From positions 1 to 6,693 of the forward strand of contig CAAFOA010000025.1 of the NCBI GenBank assembly GCA_900764415.1: a DNA stretch of 6,693 nucleotides, given 5' to 3'. Both the position numbers and the translations under genes were made by a program. This document shows, piece after piece, positions 1 through 5,953 of the stretch (its first letter is position 1; every line of letters begins with the position of its first letter). The notes under the pieces were generated by a model. It ran no database searches and was not told where the DNA came from. It saw only the letters and a list, made by a program, of their open reading frames with translations. This DNA is from an uncultured Collinsella sp. GTDB lineage: Bacteria; Actinomycetota; Coriobacteriia; Coriobacteriales; Coriobacteriaceae.

Positions 1-59
1 AAGACGGCATACGAGATGCAGCGTAGTCTCGTGGGCTCGGAGATGTGTATAAGAGACAG
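1..59 (+). other. Illumina Nextera i7 adapter left on the contig end (not genomic)
   Basis: Bases 1-17 (AAGACGGCATACGAGAT) are the 3' part of the Illumina P7 oligo. Bases 18-25 (GCAGCGTA) occupy the i7 index position; from memory this is the adapter form of Nextera XT index N721. Bases 26-40 are the Nextera read-2 primer section, and bases 41-59 (AGATGTGTATAAGAGACAG) are the 19-base Tn5 mosaic end. The order and spacing match a complete adapter, so this is synthetic sequence and native DNA starts at base 60. In frame with the first gene it reads MQRSLVGSEMCIRDS, which creates a false N-terminal extension with an apparent start at base 16. The piece should be trimmed. Confidence 0.98.
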
Positions 60-63
60 CATT

Positions 64-1008
64 ATGCCCGCGCTCATTACGCATCATCTGTTTGGCGAGG
101 AAAGCATCGACCGTCTTCCGCAGGGCGTTATCACGTCCGATGAGGAGCGCATCGCCTTTATCCTGGGAAACCAAGGTCCCGACCCGTTTTTCTTCCACAT
201 GCTCACGCCGCGCATTTCCGACTGTATGTCGCTTGCTCAGGTCATGCACCGCTCGCGCATGTCGCGCCAGTTCTCGTGCCTGCGCGACGGCGTGTCGCAC
301 CTACAGCCGCGCGATGCCAATCTGGGTCGCGCCTTTGCGCTGGGCCTGCTGTCGCACTATGTGCTCGATCGCAATGCCCACCCCTTTGTCTACGAGCAGC
401 AGTTTGGCATTGTTGAGTCCGACCCCGAGCTCGAGGCTTCGGGCAGCCAAGTTCACGCCGTGCTCGAAAGCGACCTGGACGTGCTGATGCTGCAGCTCAA
501 ACGTGACGGGGCCACGGTCGAGGATTATCCGCCGGCGGGCGAGATTGTCACTACCGACCGCATCAATCGCGTTGCCGGCGTGCTGATGAGCTACGTCGCC
601 GGGCGCGTGTACGGTATCGACATCCCGGCGGGGGAGTACGCCGGCGCCGTCTCGGACATGCAGATGCTCTACCGCACTATCGAGCCGGCCGGTTCGGTCA
701 AGACGCGCGCGATTGCCCTGCTCGAGGGCTTGGTGCACGATTATTCGCTGCTCGACGGCCTTGCGCACCGCGTGACGACCGAGCTGCCCGAGCGTACCGG
801 CAACCTGGGCCACTTGGCATGGAAGAACCCCTTTACCGATGAAGTCTCGAACGAGAGCTTCCCCGAGGTCTTTGACCGCGCGCTGCTCGATTACGAGTGC
901 ACGGTTGCCCGCTTTATCGAGACCGGCGATATGGAAGCTGTGACCAACCACGTCAATTACAGCGGTCGCGTGCTCGGCGCCGACGAAGAGTTCGACCGCG
1001 AGGAGTAG
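64..1008 (+). CDS. zinc-dependent phospholipase C-family protein (PF00882-like), cytoplasmic
   Basis: The protein of 314 residues resembles the zinc-dependent phospholipase C / S1-P1-like fold seen in bacterial phospholipases C and in many uncharacterised intracellular proteins. Likely metal ligands are His7/His8 in the N-terminal MPALITHHLF, Asp40 in NQGPDPFFF, His98 and Asp102 in LLSHYVLD, His106, and His131/Glu135 in HAVLESDLD. The rest is largely helical, as expected for the family. There is no signal peptide and no C-terminal PLAT lipid-binding domain, so it is probably not a secreted toxin; phospholipid hydrolysis is inferred from the family and the true substrate is unknown. I chose the ATG at 64 because everything upstream of base 60 is adapter and because this N-terminus is typical of actinobacterial members. 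The native ribosome binding site is missing, so a slightly earlier start cannot be excluded. No terminator is evident after the stop, and the transporter follows after 101 bases. Confidence 0.82.
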   Translation: MPALITHHLFGEESIDRLPQGVITSDEERIAFILGNQGPDPFFFHMLTPRISDCMSLAQVMHRSRMSRQFSCLRDGVSHLQPRDANLGRAFALGLLSHYVLDRNAHPFVYEQQFGIVESDPELEASGSQVHAVLESDLDVLMLQLKRDGATVEDYPPAGEIVTTDRINRVAGVLMSYVAGRVYGIDIPAGEYAGAVSDMQMLYRTIEPAGSVKTRAIALLEGLVHDYSLLDGLAHRVTTELPERTGNLGHLAWKNPFTDEVSNESFPEVFDRALLDYECTVARFIETGDMEAVTNHVNYSGRVLGADEEFDREE

Positions 1009-1059
1009 GGATCGTGCGTGCCCCTTTGCCGAATCCTTACCGGCGCTTCTGGACAATTG

Positions 1060-1101
1060 GGGTACGATGAACTAACTGCATATCGGGCGAATACGAAGGG
1101 G
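1060..1101 (+). promoter_or_regulatory. possible promoter -10 element and ribosome binding site for the transporter
   Basis: TACGAT at 1063-1068, in the context GGGGTACGATGAAC, fits a -10 hexamer. No convincing -35 hexamer lies 16-18 bases upstream. A very similar block (GGGTATGATGGAA) lies at 2461 ahead of the glycosyltransferase gene, which supports a shared promoter element. GAAGGGG at 1095-1101 is the Shine-Dalgarno sequence, 8 bases before the ATG at 1110. The promoter call is weak; the ribosome binding site is firmer. Confidence 0.4.
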
Positions 1102-1109
1102 CCCTGTCC

Positions 1110-2360
1110 ATGAAATACACCAAGCTCGAGCGTAACTGGGTTATGTACGATGTGGGCAACTCGGCCCTCGTGCTGCTCAATACCTCGGTGGTGCCCATCT
1201 ACTTTAACGCCATCAATACCGGTGCTTCTTCGGCAGACCTGGTGGTCGCTTGGGGCAACGCGCAGACGATCGCCTCGCTGGTCATTGCCATGCTCATGCC
1301 CATTCTGGGCGCGCTTGCCGATTATGCCGGCAACAAGATCAAGTTCTTCTTGGGCTTCTTCCTCACGGGCCTGGTTCTTTGCCTGGCGCAGGCTATCCCC
1401 ATGTCCGCCATGGCATTTTTGACCGTGTACGTGCTGTGTACCATCGGCCTTAACTCTTCTATGACGTTCTACGACGCCATGCTGCCCGACATTACCACTG
1501 ACGAGCGCATGGACGCCGTGTCCAGCTCGGGCTATGCCTGGGGCTACATCGGTTCCACCGTGCCGTTCATCATCTGCCTGGCGCTTATCATGGGTGGCCC
1601 CGCTCTTGGCGTCCCCACCATGCTGGCAACGCGTCTGTCGTTTGTCATCACTGGTGCCTGGTGGCTCATCTTTACCCTGCCGCTCATTCGCACCTATAAG
1701 CAAAAGTACGGTCGCGAGCGCGGTCCCGAGGACACTATCGGCCACATCGTGGGCGGTGTGTTTTCCGAGGTCGGACACACCATGCGCGAGATCGCTCACA
1801 ACAAGCCCGTGCTGGTCTACATGATCGCGTTCTTCTTCTACATCGATGGTGTCCATACGGTCATCTCCATGGCAACCAGCTACGGATCGGCTCTGGGCAT
1901 CGACTCGACCCAGCTGGTACTGGCACTGCTCGTTACGCAGTTCGTCGCTTTCCCGTCCGCCATCATCTACGGCAAGCTCGCCGGTCGCGTGGGCACGCTC
2001 AACATGATCATGGTGGCCGTCGCCGCCTACATGGGCATCGTGCTCTTTGCCGCGTTTTTCTTAAAGACCGCCTTTGAGTTTTGGGTGCTCGCCATTTTGG
2101 TCGGCTTGTTCCAAGGTGGCGTGCAGGCGCTCAGCCGCAGCTATTTTGGCCGCATCATCCCCAAGGAAAAGTCCAACGAGTACTACGGCTTCTTTGATAT
2201 CTTTGGCCGCTACGCAAGCGTGATGGGCACCTTCCTGGTGTCGGTCGTCACCTCGCTGACCGGCAACCCGTCGCTGGGTGTCCTTTCCATCGGCGTGCTG
2301 CTGGTGCTTGGCTTTGTGCTGCTGGTCCGTCTGTCCCGCATGGCTCAGACGGCGGCGTAA
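1110..2360 (+). CDS. major facilitator superfamily transporter, Atg22/UMF1 type
   Basis: This is an integral membrane protein of 416 residues, the usual length for bacterial members of the UMF1 (Atg22-like) branch of the major facilitator superfamily. Hallmarks in order are WVMYDVGNSA near residues 10-19, the loop motif GALADYAGNKIKFF near 67-80, FYDAMLPDI at 120-128, SSSGYAWGYIGS at 138-149, the charged cytoplasmic mid-loop around 194-232 that separates the two halves, and GGVQALSRSYFGRIIPKEK at 336-354 followed by YYGFFDIFGRYAS. About 11-12 hydrophobic helices can be counted. Yeast Atg22 exports amino acids from the vacuole, but substrates of bacterial homologues are mostly unknown, so none is assigned. 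The start is supported by GAAGGGG 8 bases upstream. It lies 101 bases after the phospholipase-like gene and 182 bases before the glycosyltransferase, with a hairpin terminator in that second gap. Confidence 0.9.
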   Translation: MKYTKLERNWVMYDVGNSALVLLNTSVVPIYFNAINTGASSADLVVAWGNAQTIASLVIAMLMPILGALADYAGNKIKFFLGFFLTGLVLCLAQAIPMSAMAFLTVYVLCTIGLNSSMTFYDAMLPDITTDERMDAVSSSGYAWGYIGSTVPFIICLALIMGGPALGVPTMLATRLSFVITGAWWLIFTLPLIRTYKQKYGRERGPEDTIGHIVGGVFSEVGHTMREIAHNKPVLVYMIAFFFYIDGVHTVISMATSYGSALGIDSTQLVLALLVTQFVAFPSAIIYGKLAGRVGTLNMIMVAVAAYMGIVLFAAFFLKTAFEFWVLAILVGLFQGGVQALSRSYFGRIIPKEKSNEYYGFFDIFGRYASVMGTFLVSVVTSLTGNPSLGVLSIGVLLVLGFVLLVRLSRMAQTAA

Positions 2361-2458
2361 GGCAACTGGGCTCAGTACGGCAATTGTGCCTATCCGCAGC
2401 ACTCTTTTGGAAGTAGCCGCATAAATCATTCTGACTTCCGAACAATGTTTAGCCCAAG

Positions 2459-2468
2459 TGGGTATGAT
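2459..2468 (+). promoter_or_regulatory. possible promoter -10 element for the glycosyltransferase operon
   Basis: TATGAT at 2463-2468 matches the -10 consensus at five of six positions and is preceded by TGGG. The surrounding block resembles the one upstream of the transporter (1060-1073). No good -35 was found; the hexamer at the 17-base spacing is GAACAA (2440-2445). If used, transcription would begin near 2475, only about 10 bases before the terminator-like hairpin at 2485. Confidence 0.4.
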
Positions 2469-2484
2469 GGAATCAGCTAGGTCG

Positions 2485-2520
2485 CGGGGCGTCGCCTGTG
2501 TTTGGCGGCGCCCCGTTTTT
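2485..2520 (+). terminator. intrinsic terminator hairpin between transporter and glycosyltransferase; possible attenuator
   Basis: Bases 2486-2496 (GGGGCGTCGCC) pair with 2504-2514 (GGCGGCGCCCC) through 11 pairs, one of them G-T, around a 7-base loop. C2485 and G2515 add a twelfth pair, and a TTTTT run follows at 2516-2520. This is a textbook rho-independent terminator and could end the transporter transcript, whose stop lies 125 bases upstream. It is unusual that the ribosome binding site of the next gene starts only 8 bases after the T run, leaving no room for a promoter downstream. Transcription of the glycosyltransferase operon must therefore pass through the hairpin. Confidence 0.8.
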
Positions 2521-2527
2521 GTGTTGC

Positions 2528-2535
2528 AAGGAGGG
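2528..2535 (+). promoter_or_regulatory. ribosome binding site that fixes the glycosyltransferase start
   Basis: AAGGAGGG is close to a full Shine-Dalgarno sequence, 7 bases before the ATG at 2543. It favours this ATG over the longer in-frame reading from 2498, which would have to begin inside the terminator hairpin. Confidence 0.85.
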
Positions 2536-2542
2536 TAAAGGT

Positions 2543-3730
2543 ATGAACGCCACGGTTGTGATCCCAACATATTGGGCGGGCGATGATACCCAAGCAAACG
2601 CTCCCGGCACCTACGATCACTCGACGTCGCTCAATGCCGCCAACCCGGAACTCGATCGTTGCCTGACTTCGCTCGAACAGGTGCGCGACATTCCGCGCAT
2701 CATTCTCTTGGTGGTCTGTCCGGTTTCTGCCACGGCCGACGTATCCCATCGCGTGCACGAAATCGTTAATGCGCATCCCACACTTAAGGTCACCATCGTT
2801 ACCAATACTCAGGCTTCGCGTGTTGCCGACCGCGTGGCGCAGATTGCGCCCAAAGGCTCGGGCGAGTGCGTGAGCCTGCGCGGCTACGGCGCCATCCGCA
2901 ACATGGGTCTTGCCTGCGCGGCCGTGTTGGGGCACGACGCGGTTGTGTTTTTGGATGACGACGAGACCGTCATCGATGCCGACTTTATGAAGCGTGCGAC
3001 CTATGCACTGGGCCAACAGACGCGTCAGGGCCTGCCGATTTTAGTCAAGAGCGGATACTTTTACGATCGCGACGGGTCGCCGCTGGCTCCCACGGACAAA
3101 GCGGGCATTTGCCATCGCTGGTGGACCAAACGCATCGAGTTTAATCGCTGGATGAAAAAGGCGCTCTCGGGCACCCGTATCTCTCGTTCAAACTACGTGT
3201 GCGGCGGCCTTGTGGCGCTTCATGCCCGCGCCTTTACCCGTGTGGCGTTTGACCCGTTTATCACCCGAGGCGAGGACCTAGATTACCTCTTTAACATGCG
3301 CATGTTTGGCTACGACGTGTGGTTTGACAACGAGTGGGTCGTTCGTCACCTGCCGCCCGAGTCCGAGAAGCGCTCGCCGCGCTTTATGCAGGACGTGTAC
3401 CGTTGGTACTACGAGCGTGCCAAGCTTACATTTGCCGCGCACCAGCAGGAGCTCGTTCCCGTCACGGCCGCGTCACTCATGCCCTATCCGGGCCCGTGGA
3501 TTTCGCGCGAGCTCGACGACCGCGTGCGCAAGACCGCCATGGTCCGCAGCATGTTTACCCGCGAGCACGAGGGATACCTGCGCATTTGGCGTCACGGTAT
3601 TGACGAAGCCAAGACCTACGCGCGCCAAAACGCCGCAAGCTACCTGCGTTTCCAGAGCTTCTGGCCCAAGATCATGGACGGACTCTGGCGCGACGCACAA
3701 CTGACCAGCATCCTGGAGGGGACTGAATGA
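2543..3730 (+). CDS. glycosyltransferase, GT-A fold (family 2-like), acceptor unknown
   Basis: The protein of 395 residues has the layout of a nucleotide-sugar-dependent GT-A glycosyltransferase. It starts with a Rossmann-type strand, TVVIPTYWAGDD (residues 4-15). The segment GYGAIRNMGLACA (114-126) precedes the metal/nucleotide-binding acidic motif VVFLDDDE (134-141; Asp138-140 as the DxD equivalent). CGGLVAL (220-226) and TRGEDLDYL (241-249) hold the probable catalytic acidic residues Glu244/Asp245 of the family 2 'ED' motif. The region from about 280 to 395 is a long, helical, Arg/Tyr/Trp-rich extension that I do not recognise. No signal peptide or membrane helix is visible, so it probably acts on the cytoplasmic side. 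Donor and acceptor cannot be read from the sequence. Its stop overlaps the kinase start (ATGA at 3727-3730), so the two are almost certainly cotranscribed and probably translationally coupled. Several residues between the first strand and the DxD are unusual for plain family 2 enzymes, so it may belong to a divergent subfamily. Confidence 0.82.
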   Translation: MNATVVIPTYWAGDDTQANAPGTYDHSTSLNAANPELDRCLTSLEQVRDIPRIILLVVCPVSATADVSHRVHEIVNAHPTLKVTIVTNTQASRVADRVAQIAPKGSGECVSLRGYGAIRNMGLACAAVLGHDAVVFLDDDETVIDADFMKRATYALGQQTRQGLPILVKSGYFYDRDGSPLAPTDKAGICHRWWTKRIEFNRWMKKALSGTRISRSNYVCGGLVALHARAFTRVAFDPFITRGEDLDYLFNMRMFGYDVWFDNEWVVRHLPPESEKRSPRFMQDVYRWYYERAKLTFAAHQQELVPVTAASLMPYPGPWISRELDDRVRKTAMVRSMFTREHEGYLRIWRHGIDEAKTYARQNAASYLRFQSFWPKIMDGLWRDAQLTSILEGTE

Positions 3731-5070
3731 TCGACCGCCGCGCCCAGCGCGATAATTCAATATCAATCTTTCGCGTGATCGCCGTTGTCTGCGCCATTTG
3801 CGTGCTGGTGTACTTTATTTTTGCCCTGGCGACTGGAATCGAGCCGATCGCGACCGTGGTCGCCTGCGCACTGCTGTGCATCTTTCTGTGCATTTTTATC
3901 TATTTGACGCTCAATCCCGATTTGGTGCGTTCGCAGTACACCGAAGAGACGCTCTCGGTGGCCTCTGCCATGCTCGAGGACATCAAAGGCGGTCTGACGC
4001 AGGAGTCGGCGCGTCTGGTGTGCCAGCGCATTTTGCCCGAGACGCGTGCCATGACGGTTGCCATCACCGACGAGAGCAACGTGCTGGCCTGCGCGGGCGA
4101 GTTTGAGGAAAAGCTGCTGCCCGATTCGCCCATCCACACACTTGCCACGCGCTACGTCATCGAGCACGGTATCGTCCAGTCGTTCAATCGCGTGGTGGAC
4201 GTCGTGGGTTCGGATGGCTCGCACAACCAGGTTCCTGCCGGTATCATCGCGCCCATCAAGGTGGGCGACCGCACCGTCGGTACGCTCAAGTTCTACTACA
4301 AGACCCCGCGTGCCGTCGACCGCACTCAGTACGCGCTTGCCTCGGGTTTTGCCGAGATCCTGTCCACGCAGCTCGCCATCCACGAGCTCGAGGTGCAAAA
4401 GGAGCTCACGGCCCGTGCCGAGGTGCGTGCCCTGCAGGCGCAGATCAACCCGCATTTTCTGTTCAACACGCTCAACACCATCGCGTCGTTTACGCGTACC
4501 GATCCGCTGCGCGCCCGCGAGCTGCTGCGCGAGTTCTCCTCGTTCTATCGCGCCACGCTTGACAATTCGGGCTCGCTCATTCCCGTGTCGCGCGAGGTCG
4601 CGCAGACCAAGCGCTACCTGACGTTTGAGAAGGCGCGCTTTGGCGAGGATCGCGTGCTGGCGACCTTCGACGTGTCCGAGGACGTCGAGGACACGCTGGT
4701 GCCGGCATTTGTAATTCAGCCAATCGTCGAGAATGCCGTGCGCCATGGTATGGGCGACGACGATGCACTGAGGATCGACGTGTCGGTCCACAGGGATGGC
4801 GAAGATGCGATTTTGATTGTGGTCGCCGATAACGGCGTGGGCATGGACGAAGGCACCGCTGCCAGACTGTTTGACGAACGCTCCGCCCGTCCCGACGCCA
4901 GCTCCCCGCAGGGCGGCGGCGCCGGTGTGGCCATGCACAATATTTCGGAGCGCATCCATCGCTTTTATGGACCGCACTCCTATACGCGCGTCGAATCGGC
5001 CCCGGGCAAGGGCACTAAAGTGCTCCTGCATCTCGATTTGTCGGAGAGCATCTTCGACATTCAAGAGTAG
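3727..5070 (+). CDS. sensor histidine kinase, LytS/YpdA class, with two membrane helices and GAF domain
   Basis: The protein of 447 residues has four parts. Two hydrophobic helices (about 14-36 and 40-62) are joined by a very short loop. A linker leads into a GAF-like domain (about 77-215). The His_kinase domain (PF06580 type) has ALQAQINPHFLFNTLN with His243 as the phosphoacceptor. The ATPase domain has the N box QPIVENAVRHG (Asn336), the G1 box ADNGVGMD (367-374) and the glycine-rich G2 box GGGAGVAMHN (396-405). All catalytic motifs are present, so it should be an active kinase. LytS and YpdA have a 5-6-helix sensor domain that is reduced to one hairpin here, so the signal is probably sensed in the membrane or by the cytoplasmic GAF domain. 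GGAGGGG at 3715-3721 supports the start. The ATG overlaps the glycosyltransferase stop, and the cognate LytTR regulator follows after 72 bases. Confidence 0.93.
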   Translation: MIDRRAQRDNSISIFRVIAVVCAICVLVYFIFALATGIEPIATVVACALLCIFLCIFIYLTLNPDLVRSQYTEETLSVASAMLEDIKGGLTQESARLVCQRILPETRAMTVAITDESNVLACAGEFEEKLLPDSPIHTLATRYVIEHGIVQSFNRVVDVVGSDGSHNQVPAGIIAPIKVGDRTVGTLKFYYKTPRAVDRTQYALASGFAEILSTQLAIHELEVQKELTARAEVRALQAQINPHFLFNTLNTIASFTRTDPLRARELLREFSSFYRATLDNSGSLIPVSREVAQTKRYLTFEKARFGEDRVLATFDVSEDVEDTLVPAFVIQPIVENAVRHGMGDDDALRIDVSVHRDGEDAILIVVADNGVGMDEGTAARLFDERSARPDASSPQGGGAGVAMHNISERIHRFYGPHSYTRVESAPGKGTKVLLHLDLSESIFDIQE

Positions 5071-5092
5071 AATGATAGGTTGCGGGTTTAAC

Positions 5093-5121
5093 GCTAGTTG
5101 GCGGATGCCCGACGTAGTTAG
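5093..5121 (+). promoter_or_regulatory. candidate LytTR-type direct repeat upstream of the regulator gene
   Basis: GCTAGTTGG (5093-5101) and CGTAGTTAG (5113-5121) share TAGTT and are 20 bases apart start to start, about two helical turns. LytTR proteins commonly bind pairs of ~9-base direct repeats with a GTT core spaced about two turns apart, so this could be an autoregulatory site in the kinase-regulator gap. The match is short and may be chance. CGAAAGG (5126-5132) just downstream is the ribosome binding site. Confidence 0.22.
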
Positions 5122-5142
5122 TTGACGAAAGGTTTTATCCCT

Positions 5143-5859
5143 ATGCTGCGTGCGATGATTGTGGATGATGAGGCCCCGGCCCGTTCGGAACTTCGCTTCT
5201 TGCTCGAGCAGACGGGCAAGATCGGCACGATCACAGAAGCGTCGAGTGTTCGCTCCGCCATCGAGATGCTTATGGAGAGCCGCGTCGATGTTGTGTTCCT
5301 CGATATCTCGATGCCTGGCGCTTCGGGTCTGCAACTTGCCGAGGCACTGCATAAGCTCAAGAATCCGCCGGCGATCGTGTTTGTGACCGCGTACAGCGAT
5401 CATGCGGTCGAGGCGTTTGATGTGGATGCCGTCGACTATCTGATGAAGCCGGTCGAGGAGGCTCGCCTGGATCGAGCGATCGATAAGGTTATGCAACGCG
5501 CCAAGCCTGTCACGGACAGCAAGGTGACCATCGAGCGCATCCCGGTGGAAAAGGGCGGCCGCAAGGTCCTCATTCCCGTGGACGACATTCGCTTTATTAT
5601 GGCCAAGGACGATTACTCCTGTATTTATACGGTCGATGACCGCTTTTTGTCCACGACCTCGCTGGCACAGTTCGAGGCCAAGCTCTGCGATTTTGGCTTC
5701 TTCCGCGTTCACCGCCGCTATATCGTCAACTTGGCGTGTGTCACCGACGTCGAGACGGTTCCCTCGGGCGCTATCCAGTTGGGCATTACGGGCGTCGACG
5801 AACGCGTACCGGTTTCGCGCCGTCGCGTCGTGCCGCTCAAAAAGGCCCTGAGCCTCTAG
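5143..5859 (+). CDS. LytTR-family response regulator (receiver plus LytTR DNA-binding domain)
   Basis: The protein of 238 residues has the standard length and two-domain structure of AgrA/LytR/YpdB-type regulators. The receiver domain (about 2-118) has the acidic pocket MIVDDEAPAR (Asp8, Asp9), the phosphorylation site Asp54 in VVFLDISMPG, Thr82 in FVTAYSD and Lys102 in YLMKPVEE. The LytTR domain (about 136-236) includes the region VLIPVDDIRFIMAKDDYSCIY, the segment FFRVHRRYIVNLACV (186-200) typical of the family, and the basic tail VPVSRRRVVPLKKAL. It should be phosphorylated by the kinase upstream and control promoters through ~9-base direct repeats; targets are not identifiable here. The ATG at 5143 is preferred because CGAAAGG lies 10 bases upstream and the receiver begins directly after it. 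An in-frame TTG at 5122 would add seven residues and lacks a good ribosome binding site. Confidence 0.95.
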   Translation: MLRAMIVDDEAPARSELRFLLEQTGKIGTITEASSVRSAIEMLMESRVDVVFLDISMPGASGLQLAEALHKLKNPPAIVFVTAYSDHAVEAFDVDAVDYLMKPVEEARLDRAIDKVMQRAKPVTDSKVTIERIPVEKGGRKVLIPVDDIRFIMAKDDYSCIYTVDDRFLSTTSLAQFEAKLCDFGFFRVHRRYIVNLACVTDVETVPSGAIQLGITGVDERVPVSRRRVVPLKKALSL

Positions 5860-5866
5860 TACACCG

Positions 5867-5916
5867 GCCCCGCAGCCCTGTAGACCAAAATCGTCTGCGG
5901 AGCCGTGGGGCTTTTT
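5867..5916 (+). terminator. intrinsic terminator after the response regulator gene
   Basis: GCCCC (5867-5871) pairs with GGGGC (5907-5911), followed immediately by TTTTT (5912-5916). The stem continues inside with GCAG (5872-5875) pairing to CTGC (5895-5898), leaving an 8-base bulge on the right arm and a 19-base loop. An alternative inner fold pairs CCGCAG (5870-5875) with CTGCGG (5895-5900). The hairpin starts 7 bases after the regulator stop. It probably ends the glycosyltransferase-kinase-regulator transcript. Confidence 0.7.
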
Positions 5917-5953
5917 GCATGAATGCACCAAATCATTTTGCGGAAGGGATCCC

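Noticed and set aside
41..59. Tn5 transposon end as a natural mobile element
   Set aside because: The 19-base mosaic end is part of a full Nextera adapter with index and P7 sequence, so it is library-derived.
16..63. Start codon at base 16 for the first gene
   Set aside because: It lies within the synthetic adapter, so the 16-residue extension is an artefact.
957..1856. A 299-codon minus-strand frame opposite the transporter
   Set aside because: It is antisense to a clear UMF1 transporter, has low-complexity His/Gly/Asp-rich composition, and lacks a ribosome binding site or recognisable domain.
2361..2460. Riboswitch in the leader before the glycosyltransferase
   Set aside because: Small inverted repeats exist (GGCA-ATTG-TGCC at 2379-2390, GGAAGT/ACTTCC at 2409-2439), but I recognise no aptamer core, and the likely promoter lies downstream of them.
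2477..3016. A 179-codon minus-strand frame opposite the glycosyltransferase
   Set aside because: It is a shadow of the real gene on the other strand and runs into the terminator hairpin.
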